Shown here in pieces: positions 36,468 to 45,082 of a stretch of DNA of 47,953 bases. Source of the DNA: an uncultured Acetatifactor sp. (lineage in GTDB: Bacteria; Bacillota; Clostridia; Lachnospirales; Lachnospiraceae); NCBI GenBank assembly GCA_947586055.1, contig CANPXL010000022.1, forward strand, positions 1 through 47,953, read 5' to 3'. The notes beneath the pieces were generated by a model. That model was not told where the DNA came from and made no database searches. It saw only the letters and a list, made by a program, of their open reading frames with translations. The position numbers and the translations under genes are program-made. How positions within the stretch are numbered: the stretch's first letter is position 1; each line of letters opens with the position of its first letter.

Positions 36468-36673
36468 AGAAAATAATGATATTCAGTATTAAAATGTACC
36501 AGAAATATCTTTCTCCCTTAAAGAGAACAAAATGCCCTTATATTCCCACCTGCTCTCAGTACGGTCTGGAAGCCATTGAGAAATATGGAGCGGTAAAAGG
36601 GGGAATTTTGGCTTTTTGGAGAATTTTACGCTGCAATCCTTTCTCAAAGGGAGGATATGATCCGGTTCCGTGA
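36464..36673 (+). CDS. yidD: Membrane protein insertion efficiency factor YidD, 69 aa
   Basis: A small membrane-associated protein assisting YidC. The family signature [19 protein letters not shown] and [14 protein letters not shown] are both present. Length is normal. It overlaps rnpA by four bases and precedes yidC by 62 bases. Confidence 0.95.
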   Translation: MKKIMIFSIKMYQKYLSPLKRTKCPYIPTCSQYGLEAIEKYGAVKGGILAFWRILRCNPFSKGGYDPVP

Positions 36674-36735
36674 TCTTTTGCATAATTTTGATTTGAGAAC
36701 ATGTCCGAAGAAAAATCGGGCAGGGGGTAATAAAA

Positions 36736-38058
36736 ATGTATCTTATTTTAATGACAAAGAGCAGTACGCCGATTATAGGTTGGATAGCAAGGCTTCTTGG
36801 TTTTATCATGGACGGAATTTTCAATTTCATTGACTTTATCGGAATTCCAAACGTCGGTCTTGCGATTATCCTGTTTACGATCGTTGTAAATCTGCTGATG
36901 CTGCCTTTAACGATCAGACAGCAGAAATTTTCAAAACTGTCGGCTAAAATGAACCCCGAGATTCAGGCCATCAACGCAAAGTACAAGAACAAGAGAGACA
37001 ATGAGTCCATGATGGCGCAGCAGCAGGAAGTTCAGGCTGTCTATGCAAAATACGGCGTGTCCGCCAGCAGAAGCTGCGTACAGCTTTTGATCCAGATGCC
37101 GATATTGTTCGCCTTGTATAAGGTGATTCAGTCTATTCCCGCTTATGTGAATAAGATCGGCAACGTTTTCGGTTCTCTTGCGGATGTGATCATAAAAAGC
37201 GACGGCGCTGAATTTTTGAAAAATTCCGGCAGTCAGACCATACAGAGAGTTGTCAGTTCCTACGGAAATTCCATGAACAGCACAGGCACGTTGAGAAACG
37301 GTGTGATAGACGTTTTGAACCGGCTTTCCTCGACGGATCTTTCCGCTGTTGCGGATCATTATCACCTGAACGAGCTGACATATCCGGCGGACGGAGGAAG
37401 TCTGATCCTTGGTACGGACGGTCTGATCAATACTTACAATAACTTTTTCGGACTTAATATGGGAGATTCCCCCAGCGCGCTGATTCATTCCGCCTGGGCT
37501 TCGGATCCGAGACTCTGGGGCATTATCATCGGCGCGTTGCTGATTCCCGTTCTCTCCGCTCTGACTCAGTGGATCAACGTAAAACTGATGCCTCAGACCT
37601 CCGGCGGCGACGACAAGTCTTCCATGGCTTCTTCCATGAAAATGATGAACACTATCATGCCTTTGTTTTCTGCCTGGTTGTGTTTTTCTTTTCCTTCCGG
37701 TCTTGGTCTTTACTGGGTAGCCGGCAGCGTTGTGAGATCCGTTCAGCAGGTTGTGATCAACAAGCATTTCGACAAGATGGATTTTGAAGAAATTATCAAG
37801 CAGAATTCTGCAAAAAGCTCCAAAAAAATGGAGAAGCTGAAAAAGCGTCAGGAAATGATGAATGCCTATGCAAATATGAATACGAGGAATATTCAGAGCA
37901 GAGCGAACAGTTATAATAATGCCGCAAACGACACGGGAAAGGCGGATACTTCTCAGCCGGCTTCCGATACGTCCGCTTCTGTGAATGCAAAACCGGGCAG
38001 TATTACGGCAAAAGCAAATCTTGTCAGACAGTATAATGAAAAAAATAACGATAAGTGA
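36736..38058 (+). CDS. yidC: Membrane protein insertase YidC/Oxa1 type, 440 aa
   Basis: Inserts and folds membrane proteins. The first transmembrane segment (about 37-58) is followed by the groove Arg61 in LPLTIRQQKF, a cytoplasmic hairpin (MNPEIQAINAKYKNK) and four further segments. There is no lipoprotein signal. Between segments 2 and 3 is a long extracytoplasmic loop of about 120 residues (from GNVFGSLADV to SPSALIHS), longer than in Bacillus SpoIIIJ. A charged cytoplasmic tail and a low-complexity end follow. ATG 36736 has GGGGGT upstream. Confidence 0.93.
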   Translation: MYLILMTKSSTPIIGWIARLLGFIMDGIFNFIDFIGIPNVGLAIILFTIVVNLLMLPLTIRQQKFSKLSAKMNPEIQAINAKYKNKRDNESMMAQQQEVQAVYAKYGVSASRSCVQLLIQMPILFALYKVIQSIPAYVNKIGNVFGSLADVIIKSDGAEFLKNSGSQTIQRVVSSYGNSMNSTGTLRNGVIDVLNRLSSTDLSAVADHYHLNELTYPADGGSLILGTDGLINTYNNFFGLNMGDSPSALIHSAWASDPRLWGIIIGALLIPVLSALTQWINVKLMPQTSGGDDKSSMASSMKMMNTIMPLFSAWLCFSFPSGLGLYWVAGSVVRSVQQVVINKHFDKMDFEEIIKQNSAKSSKKMEKLKKRQEMMNAYANMNTRNIQSRANSYNNAANDTGKADTSQPASDTSASVNAKPGSITAKANLVRQYNEKNNDK

Positions 38059-38138
38059 AACTGATGATTGTATTTGTGTCTTTTGCGCCGCCCGACACAG
38101 ATATTCGATAAAAATAGCGGCACAGAAATGAGGAAAAC

Positions 38139-38771
38139 ATGGATTATATTGAAGTATCTGCAAAAACAGTAAGTGAAGCGATAACGGAAGCGTGCCAGAA
38201 ATTCGGCGTGACCAGCGACCGGCTGGAATATGAGGTGATTGACGAAGGGTCCAGCGGATTTCTTGGCATCGGTTCAAAGCCGGCTGTAATCAAGGCTGCC
38301 GTTAAGGTTTTGGAATGTTCCGTGGAGGAAAAGGCAAAGAAATTTTTAAGCGATGTATTTACCGCCATGAATATGGCTGTGGCTGTGGAAGTATCGTACG
38401 ATGAGAATGAACATGCTCTGGATATTGATTTAAGCGGAGAAGAAATGGGCGTTTTAATCGGAAAACGGGGACAGACTCTGGATTCTCTTCAATATCTGGT
38501 GTCTCTCGTGGTCAATAAAGATGAAAAAGACTATATCAGAGTTAAGGTTGATACGGAAAATTACCGTCAGAGAAGAAAAGAGACTTTGGAAAATCTTGCC
38601 AAAAATATTGCGTTCAAGGTGAAAAAGACGAGAAGACCCATGTCCCTGGAACCCATGAATCCTTATGAAAGAAGGATCATCCATTCCGCTCTGCAGAATG
38701 ATAAGTATGTGATCACCCACAGCGAGGGTGAGGAACCTTTCAGAAGGGTGATTGTTTCTCTGAAAAAATGA
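38139..38771 (+). CDS. jag: Jag/KhpB RNA-binding protein, 210 aa
   Basis: The Jag N-terminal domain is at about 1-50 (SGFLGIGSKPA). A KH domain follows (MGVLIGKRGQTLDSLQYLV), then an R3H domain at the end (RRIIHSALQNDKYVITHSEG and EEPFRRV). Such proteins pair with KhpA to bind RNA and influence cell elongation. The position after yidC is conserved. A strong terminator lies just after it. Confidence 0.94.
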   Translation: MDYIEVSAKTVSEAITEACQKFGVTSDRLEYEVIDEGSSGFLGIGSKPAVIKAAVKVLECSVEEKAKKFLSDVFTAMNMAVAVEVSYDENEHALDIDLSGEEMGVLIGKRGQTLDSLQYLVSLVVNKDEKDYIRVKVDTENYRQRRKETLENLAKNIAFKVKKTRRPMSLEPMNPYERRIIHSALQNDKYVITHSEGEEPFRRVIVSLKK

Positions 38772-38785
38772 TTTTTGTTGATAAG

Positions 38786-38827
38786 CCGTCATACTTTTTC
38801 TGAGGGAAAAAGTATGGCGGTTTTTTT
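38786..38827 (+). terminator. Strong intrinsic terminator after jag
   Basis: A 15-bp stem (38786-38800 with 38806-38820, one G-T pair) is followed by TTTTTTT. It ends the rpmH-jag operon. Confidence 0.92.
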
Positions 38828-38910
38828 CATTGCGTGATAAAATGTAGCTGTTATAAAGTAAAAAGAAAACCGACTGTGTGCAAACGCAGATCACGGACAG
38901 GGTGAAAGTT

Positions 38911-40314
38911 ATGTTTCAGGACAGTACAATTGCGGCTGTTGCCACAGGACTGACGGATTCCGGAATCGGTATTATCCGGATCAGCGGACCGGAAGCTGTT
39001 TCGATTGGAGATAATCTGTTCCGCAATGCCTCTGGAAAGCCTTGCTTAAAGGATTCCGAGAGCCATAAGATGCGGTATGGATTTGCGGTTGATAAAAACG
39101 GTGTGGTTCTGGACGAGGTGATGGCTGTTGTAATGAAGCGTCCGAGAAGCTTTACCGGAGAAGACACCGTTGAGATTCAATGTCATGGCGGCGTTCTTGT
39201 GATGCGTAAGATCCTCGAGGCTTCTTTTCAGTTCGGAGCGAGACTTGCGGAACCGGGAGAATTTACCAAAAGAGCTTTTTTAAACGGAAAAATGGATCTG
39301 TCGGAAGCGGAAGCCGTAATGGATGTGATCCGTTCCGGCAATGAATATGCGCTCGCTTCTTCTGTCGATCAGTTAAGAGGTAATCTTTCGGAAGCCGTAA
39401 AGGCAATTCGGAAGGAAATTCTTTCCGAGATCGCCTTTATTGAAGCTGCGCTGGATGATCCGGAACATATCAGTCTGGAAGGATACTCCGCCCGTTTATC
39501 TTTAAAAACGGAAAATCTGCTTGGAAGAGTGAAAAAGCTTTTGGATACCGCCGACAGCGGCAGACTGATGAAGGAAGGCATTTCTACCGTTATCCTGGGA
39601 AAACCGAACGTAGGAAAATCTTCTCTGCTGAATCTTCTTTTGGGAGAGGATAGAGCCATCGTTACGGACGTTGCGGGCACAACGCGGGATATTCTGGAAG
39701 AGCATATAAATCTGCACGGAATCGGTTTCAATATTGTAGATACCGCGGGAATCAGGGAAACGGACAACATCGTCGAACAGATCGGCGTAGACAGGGCGAA
39801 GCAGTACGCGGACAAGGCGGATCTGATTCTGTATGTGGCGGATTGTTCCGTTCCTCTGGAGGATAAGGACAGAGAGATAATGTCTCTTTTGGAAAATAAA
39901 AATGCCGTCATTCTGTTAAATAAGTCAGATCTTCAAAATGTTGTGACGGAAGAAGAAATGAATAAAATGATAAAAGACATTTTTCCGGAGAGAACGATAC
40001 CTGTGATCGGCATTTCCGCAAAAGAGGGAACCGGGATCGAAGAATTTGAGAATGTTGTCCGGAATTTGTTTTTTGAAGGAGAGTTCACGCATCATCATGA
40101 AATTGTCATCACAAATTTAAGACATAAAGAAGCGCTGCAAAACAGTTACGACAGCCTTATGATGGTGAAAAACAGCATTGAAAACGGAATGGAGGAAGAT
40201 TTTTATTCCATTGATCTTACCAGCGCGTATCAGGAGCTTGGCAAAATCATCGGCGAAGAAGTGGATGACGATGTGGTGGAAGAAATCTTTTCAAAATTCT
40301 GTATCGGAAAATAG
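38911..40314 (+). CDS. mnmE: tRNA modification GTPase MnmE, 467 aa
   Basis: With MnmG it installs the carboxymethylaminomethyl group at U34 of tRNA. The N-terminal folate-binding domain (DSTIAAVATG, GEFTKRAFLNGKMDLSEAEAV) is followed by the G domain with GKPNVGKSS, TTRD, DTAG and NKSD. The C-terminus ends in the diagnostic CIGK. ATG 38911 is preferred; AGGGTG lies just upstream, and the open frame before it has no family similarity. Confidence 0.95.
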   Translation: MFQDSTIAAVATGLTDSGIGIIRISGPEAVSIGDNLFRNASGKPCLKDSESHKMRYGFAVDKNGVVLDEVMAVVMKRPRSFTGEDTVEIQCHGGVLVMRKILEASFQFGARLAEPGEFTKRAFLNGKMDLSEAEAVMDVIRSGNEYALASSVDQLRGNLSEAVKAIRKEILSEIAFIEAALDDPEHISLEGYSARLSLKTENLLGRVKKLLDTADSGRLMKEGISTVILGKPNVGKSSLLNLLLGEDRAIVTDVAGTTRDILEEHINLHGIGFNIVDTAGIRETDNIVEQIGVDRAKQYADKADLILYVADCSVPLEDKDREIMSLLENKNAVILLNKSDLQNVVTEEEMNKMIKDIFPERTIPVIGISAKEGTGIEEFENVVRNLFFEGEFTHHHEIVITNLRHKEALQNSYDSLMMVKNSIENGMEEDFYSIDLTSAYQELGKIIGEEVDDDVVEEIFSKFCIGK

Positions 40315-40353
40315 AAAATTTGTCTTCATTTATTTTATCGGAGAAATAGTAAA

Positions 40354-42288
40354 ATGCCTGAGATAAGGGAAAAAACAGACGTATGTGTGATAGGAGCGGG
40401 CCACGCGGGCTGTGAAGCGGCTCTTGCCTGCGCAAGGCTTGGACTGGAGACCGTCATTTTTACGGTCAGCGTTGACAGTATTGCCCTGATGCCTTGCAAC
40501 CCTAATATCGGCGGATCTTCCAAGGGACATCTTGTGAGAGAGGTGGATGCGCTGGGCGGAGAAATGGGCAGAAATATTGACAAAACCTTCATCCAGTCCA
40601 AAATGCTGAATGTGTCGAAGGGTCCTGCGGTTCATTCTCTTCGCGCTCAGGCCGACAAGGCGGATTATTCCCGTGAAATGCGTAAGGTTCTGGAAAATCA
40701 GGATCATCTTGTGATCAAACAGGCTGAAGTATGCGAGCTTTTATGGGAAGAGGATTCCAATTCGAAAAAAAAGAAAGTAACGGGCGTCAAAACTTTTACA
40801 GGCGCTGTTTATGAATGTAAAGCCGTCGTACTGTGTACAGGAACTTATCTGCGCGCGCGGTGCCTGTGCGGGGAATCTATTACCTATACAGGTCCAAACG
40901 GGCTTCAGGCGGCGAACCATTTGACAGATTCTCTTGAAAAGATGGGAATTGAGCTCCGCAGGTTTAAAACGGGCACTCCTGCCAGAATGGACGGAAGAAG
41001 TATCGATTATTCCAAGATGGAAGAACAGTTCGGAGACGAAAGAGTCGTTCCCTTTTCTTTTTCCACAGACCCGGAATCTGTTCAGAAAGATCAGGTTTCC
41101 TGTTGGCTGACATACACAAATGAAAAGACGCATGAGATCATCAGGGCAAACCTTGACAGATCTCCTATTTATGCCGGAATTATCGAGGGAACCGGTCCGA
41201 GATACTGTCCTTCCATTGAAGATAAGGTCGTCAAGTTTGCCGGGAAGGAGCGTCATCAGGTTTTTATCGAACCGGAAGGCCTTCACACAAATGAAATGTA
41301 TGTGGGAGGAATGTCTTCTTCCCTTCCGGAGGACGTACAGCTTGCCATGTACCGCACGGTTCCGGGACTGGAAAACTGTAAGATTGTAAAAAACGCTTAT
41401 GCCATAGAATATGATTGTATCAATGCAAGACAGTTATATCCGACTCTGGAATTTAAGAATGTTTCCGGTCTCTTCAGCGGGGGACAGTTTAATGGAAGCA
41501 GCGGTTATGAGGAAGCGGCAGCTCAGGGTCTTGTCGCCGGTGTCAACGCCGCCATGTCTGTACTGGGAAGAGAACCTTTTCTCTTCGACCGGTCGGAGAG
41601 TTATATTGGAGTTCTGATCGACGATCTTGTGACCAAGGATAACAGAGAGCCTTATCGGATGATGACTTCCAGAGCGGAATACAGGCTGCTTCTCAGGCAG
41701 GATAACGCGGATCTCCGTCTGAGAAAAAAGGGATATGAAATCGGTCTGATCTCTGAAACCCAGTATCAGGAACTTCTGAAAAAAGAAGAAATGATAAAAA
41801 ATGAGATAAAAAGATTAAAGGAAACTTATGTGGGTGCAAACAGGGAGATTCAGGATTTTCTTGTTTCCATGGGGAGCACGCCTTTAAAAACTGCGGCCAG
41901 CCTTGCGGAGTTAATCTGCAGACCGGAGCTTTCTTATGAAGTATTGTCTGAAATTGACGCCGAAAGAGTCATTTTGCCTGAAAATGTTACGGAACAGGTA
42001 CAGATTGAGATTAAATATGAAGGATATATTGCAAGACAGCTTCGGCAGGTCGAGCAATATAAGAAAATGGAAAAGAAGTTGATCCCCACGGATATTAATT
42101 ATGATCAGGTTTCTTCCCTTCGTCTGGAAGCCAGGCAGAAACTGAAGCTTTTTCGGCCGATTTCCATAGGACAGGCTTCCAGAATTTCCGGCGTATCTCC
42201 CGCGGATGTATCGGTCCTTTTGGTTTATCTTGAACATTATAACAGACAACAGGAGTCTGAAAGGGGAAAATCAAGTGAAGGATTATGA
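40354..42288 (+). CDS. mnmG: tRNA uridine-5-carboxymethylaminomethyl modification protein MnmG, 644 aa
   Basis: The FAD partner of MnmE. FAD motif [12 protein letters not shown] is at the start, the conserved [19 protein letters not shown] follows, then [20 protein letters not shown] and [19 protein letters not shown]. The C-terminal MnmE-binding helical region ends in [19 protein letters not shown]. It lies 39 bases after mnmE. rsmG starts within its last 14 bases. Confidence 0.96.
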   Translation: MPEIREKTDVCVIGAGHAGCEAALACARLGLETVIFTVSVDSIALMPCNPNIGGSSKGHLVREVDALGGEMGRNIDKTFIQSKMLNVSKGPAVHSLRAQADKADYSREMRKVLENQDHLVIKQAEVCELLWEEDSNSKKKKVTGVKTFTGAVYECKAVVLCTGTYLRARCLCGESITYTGPNGLQAANHLTDSLEKMGIELRRFKTGTPARMDGRSIDYSKMEEQFGDERVVPFSFSTDPESVQKDQVSCWLTYTNEKTHEIIRANLDRSPIYAGIIEGTGPRYCPSIEDKVVKFAGKERHQVFIEPEGLHTNEMYVGGMSSSLPEDVQLAMYRTVPGLENCKIVKNAYAIEYDCINARQLYPTLEFKNVSGLFSGGQFNGSSGYEEAAAQGLVAGVNAAMSVLGREPFLFDRSESYIGVLIDDLVTKDNREPYRMMTSRAEYRLLLRQDNADLRLRKKGYEIGLISETQYQELLKKEEMIKNEIKRLKETYVGANREIQDFLVSMGSTPLKTAASLAELICRPELSYEVLSEIDAERVILPENVTEQVQIEIKYEGYIARQLRQVEQYKKMEKKLIPTDINYDQVSSLRLEARQKLKLFRPISIGQASRISGVSPADVSVLLVYLEHYNRQQESERGKSSEGL

Positions 42289-42997
42289 TATTTCTCAGTT
42301 TGTTAAAGATCTTGCCGCTTTTGGACTTTCTCTTACCGAAAAGCAGATACGGCAGTTTCTTACTTATTACGAACTTTTAATAGAAAAAAACAAAGTTATG
42401 AACCTGACTGCCATTACGGAATTTGACGATGTTTTAAAAAAGCATTTTACGGACAGTCTCTCTCTTGTAAAGGCTTTTGATCTTTCTGGTGTGCATTCCG
42501 TGATAGACGTTGGGACAGGAGCCGGTTTTCCGGGACTTGCCATAAAAATTGCTTTTCCGGAACTCGACGTTACGCTTCTGGATTCCCTGAACAAGAGGAT
42601 TCGGTTTTTGGACGATGTCATTTTGAGACTTGGCCTGACGGGCGTGGTGACGATTCACGGAAGGGCGGAGGATCTTGCAAGATCAGAAAAATTGAGGGAA
42701 AAGTTTGATGTCTGTGTTTCCAGAGCGGTGGCAAATCTTTCCACTTTATCCGAGTACTGCCTTCCCTTTGTCAGAACAGGAGGAGTGTTTGTTTCTTATA
42801 AATCCGAAAAGGTATCCGAGGAACTGGCGGCGGCTGACCGCGCCATTTCCTTACTTGGCGGAAGTATGGAAAAACAGGTTGAATTTATGCTGCCGGATTC
42901 TGACGTTTTCCGCAATCTGGTCGTCGTCAGAAAAAAGAGGCCGGTTTCTTCCAGATATCCGAGAAAAGCTGGGCTTCCTGCGAAAGAACCACTTTGA
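42275..42997 (+). CDS. rsmG: 16S rRNA (guanine(527)-N7)-methyltransferase RsmG, 240 aa
   Basis: SAM-dependent methylation of G527 in 16S rRNA. Motif I is [20 protein letters not shown], then [12 protein letters not shown], and the end is [14 protein letters not shown] as usual. The start is GTG 42275 with AAGGGG eight bases upstream, overlapping mnmG by 14 bases; the residues before it lack family similarity. Confidence 0.95.
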   Translation: MKDYDISQFVKDLAAFGLSLTEKQIRQFLTYYELLIEKNKVMNLTAITEFDDVLKKHFTDSLSLVKAFDLSGVHSVIDVGTGAGFPGLAIKIAFPELDVTLLDSLNKRIRFLDDVILRLGLTGVVTIHGRAEDLARSEKLREKFDVCVSRAVANLSTLSEYCLPFVRTGGVFVSYKSEKVSEELAAADRAISLLGGSMEKQVEFMLPDSDVFRNLVVVRKKRPVSSRYPRKAGLPAKEPL

Positions 42998-43005
42998 AAT
43001 TTGAT

Positions 43006-43034
43006 TTTACTTTTTTGATTTTATAGTATATGAT
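43006..43034 (+). promoter_or_regulatory. Probable promoter of the DegS/DegU-like operon
   Basis: TTTACT (43006-43011) and TATGAT (43029-43034) are 17 bases apart, about 50 bases before ATG 43088. Confidence 0.5.
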
Positions 43035-43087
43035 TTAAGTGTATTTTTGATCTTCAGAAAACAGAACTTATGTTTGAAGAGGTGCGT

Positions 43088-44053
43088 ATGATACAAGACA
43101 GTTATTTGATCCTTGTTGAGATGGTTTCTTCTTTTAAAAATAAGCTTTCCGACATCAATGCCAGAATCAGTGAGTATACGATTTCCATCCGGGAAGAAAA
43201 GTCCTGTGTAAAGGAATTTGAAGATTCGGAAGCGGATGATTTTAAAATTTTTTATCCAAGAAAAGACAGCACGCCCGCTCAGAAGGCGGAAGCTGAGAAA
43301 GCATATCTTCGGATCGCCGAGTGTGAAGAAGAAATCGGAAAGTTGAATGAGATTAAAACAGATCTTGAAAATAAAATCAGTCAGCTGGAAAGTGTTCTAA
43401 AAAACGAGACGCATAACATTTCATTGATTAATTTTCAGGAGGAAGACAGAAGAAGAATCGTCAGAGACCTGCATGATGATTCTCTTCAGAATCTGATTCA
43501 TTTAATTCATAAGCTGGAACTTTGCAATTTATATATTGATCAGGATCCCTTAAAGGCCAAACTGGAACTTTCTCTGGTCAGTAAAGGTCTGAAGGAAGTC
43601 ATCGGAGATATTAGAAATACTATTTTTGATCTTCGTCCCATGTCTTTTGAAGATCTTGGCATGAAGGCCGGTTTTGAACGCCTGTTGAATAAGATAAACG
43701 AAGAAAGAAAGTATGAAGTGGTTTCCGATATTGAAAATGTTTCATGCGAAAACAAACTTGTACTTACCTACATTTATAGAATCGTTCAGGAATGTCTGGC
43801 CAATATCGATAAACATGCCAAAGCGAGCAGGATCTTTTTTCAGTGTAAGGTTGACGGTCAGAATTGTGTGATCGATGTTGAGGATGACGGGATAGGATTT
43901 GATGAAGAAACGGTAGATGCCGGTGATGAAAAACATTTTGGTCTTTCTCTGATGAGGGAGAGGATCAGTTTTTTAGACGGGACAATTAAGATTTCCTCCC
44001 ATAAGGGAAATGGAACAAAGGTGCATATGACAATTCCTCTTGTCAAAGAATAA
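43088..44053 (+). CDS. DegS-like cytoplasmic sensor histidine kinase, 321 aa
   Basis: No transmembrane segment. Residues 1-115 are heptad-rich and probably coiled coil, as in DegS. The HisKA_3 phosphoacceptor lies in EEDRRRIVRDLHDDSLQNL (His about residue 131), and the ATPase has IYRIVQECLANIDKHAKA and DDGIGFDEE plus FGLSLMRERI. I chose ATG 43088 with AGAGG nearby over ATG 43070, which has no ribosome site. It is directly followed by its NarL/DegU-type regulator. It may control envelope or exoprotein genes, but the signal is unknown. Confidence 0.88.
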   Translation: MIQDSYLILVEMVSSFKNKLSDINARISEYTISIREEKSCVKEFEDSEADDFKIFYPRKDSTPAQKAEAEKAYLRIAECEEEIGKLNEIKTDLENKISQLESVLKNETHNISLINFQEEDRRRIVRDLHDDSLQNLIHLIHKLELCNLYIDQDPLKAKLELSLVSKGLKEVIGDIRNTIFDLRPMSFEDLGMKAGFERLLNKINEERKYEVVSDIENVSCENKLVLTYIYRIVQECLANIDKHAKASRIFFQCKVDGQNCVIDVEDDGIGFDEETVDAGDEKHFGLSLMRERISFLDGTIKISSHKGNGTKVHMTIPLVKE

Positions 44054-44097
44054 ATTTTTTGTAATCATTCGCAGGACATAAAAGGGGTAAAGACATC

Positions 44098-44742
44098 ATG
44101 AGCATTACGGTAATGTTGGCAGACGATCACGTTTTGATGCGTGAAGGGATCAGGCAGCTCCTGGAGTTTGACGGAAGTATTAAGGTTATTGCTGAAGCCG
44201 GAGACGGAGAAGAATGTTTGGAAAAACTCCGTGAGTGCCAACCTCAGGTTCTTCTTCTTGACATTAACATGCCGAAAATGAACGGAATTTCTGTTTTGGA
44301 AGAAATAAAGAGACAGGAAACAGATTTAAAGGTTTTAATCCTGACGGTTCATAATGACGTGGAATATTTATTAAGAGCAGTAGATATCGGAGTGGACGGA
44401 TATCTTTTGAAAGATTCGGAATCAGCGGAATTAAGACGGGCAATTTACCTTGTCGTAAATGGAGAAAGTTATATTCAGCCCAGACTGATTCCGATACTGA
44501 ACAGCCGATTGATTGCCAGAGATTCCGATAAGGACAAGGTGAAACTGCTGACGCAGAGAGAACTGGAAGTGTTGAAACAGGTAGCAAACGGTATGATCAA
44601 TAAGGAGATTGCAACCTCACTTCATATCAGCGAACGGACGGTGAAAAACCACATATCCAATATATTTAAAAAAATTGACGTTTCTGATCGAACGCAGGCA
44701 GCGGTCTTTGCAATCAAGAACGACGTGATAAAGCTTTTTTGA
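44098..44742 (+). CDS. NarL/DegU-family response regulator, 214 aa
   Basis: The receiver (residues 3-118) has ADDH, the phosphorylated Asp in LLLDINMPKMNG and Lys in GYLLKDSE. The LuxR-type helix-turn-helix (about 150-210) has LTQRELEVLKQVANG and HISERTVKNHISNIFKKI. It is the cognate partner of the kinase 44 bases upstream. Similarity to DegU is clear, but orthology is not proven. Its terminator carries a parS site. Confidence 0.9.
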   Translation: MSITVMLADDHVLMREGIRQLLEFDGSIKVIAEAGDGEECLEKLRECQPQVLLLDINMPKMNGISVLEEIKRQETDLKVLILTVHNDVEYLLRAVDIGVDGYLLKDSESAELRRAIYLVVNGESYIQPRLIPILNSRLIARDSDKDKVKLLTQRELEVLKQVANGMINKEIATSLHISERTVKNHISNIFKKIDVSDRTQAAVFAIKNDVIKLF

Positions 44743-44818
44743 TTTTTTATCGAAGGAAGAATGCCTTAAAAGGTCTTGAAAACACAAAAACCAGATGTTG
44801 TATGTGTAAATCTTTTTG

Positions 44819-44852
44819 CAGGAATGTTTCACGTGAAACATTCCTGTTTTTT
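44819..44852 (+). terminator. Terminator of the degU-like gene, a 28-bp perfect palindrome
   Basis: Bases 44819-44832 and 44833-44846 are exact reverse complements (14-bp arms, CAGGAATG... to ...CATTCCTG), and TTTTTTAT follows at 44847. In RNA it would fold into a hairpin with a small loop. A parS site forms its centre. Confidence 0.65.
44825..44840. promoter_or_regulatory. parS centromere site (perfect)
   Basis: TGTTTCACGTGAAACA is the ParB-binding parS consensus palindrome. Such sites cluster near oriC in bacteria with ParABS, and this one is about 9 kb from oriC. Confidence 0.92.
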
Positions 44853-44874
44853 ATCAGAAGATGTGACCAGATAA

Positions 44875-44890
44875 TGTTTCCCGTGAAACA
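44875..44890. promoter_or_regulatory. Second parS-like site (one mismatch) plus half-sites
   Basis: TGTTTCCCGTGAAACA differs from parS at one central base. It starts exactly 50 bases after the first site. Two further half-sites GTGAAACA occur at 44921-44928 and 44943-44950. The gap 44743-45082 holds no gene. Confidence 0.75.
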
Positions 44891-45025
44891 TTAAAATACA
44901 AGATGTTGTGATGAGAAAGTGTGAAACATTTTACAGGACATTGTGAAACATTTTTGCCTGAAAATGAGGAAATACAATATATTGTTTTTAAGGTAGGAGA
45001 AGGAAATCTGGAAAGCGCGGCAAAC

Positions 45026-45054
45026 TTGACTATATCCGAAAATTCTGCTATCCT
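45026..45054 (+). promoter_or_regulatory. Promoter of the MBOAT operon
   Basis: TTGACT (45026-45031) and TATCCT (45049-45054) are 17 bases apart, about 30 bases before the ATG at 45083. Confidence 0.65.
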
Positions 45055-45082
45055 GTATTCATGTTAAGCCGGAGGCACGGAT

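Noticed and set aside
44617..44841. 74-codon minus-strand frame through the parS region
   Set aside because: Antisense to the degU-like gene and its terminator; no ribosome site or protein-like sequence.
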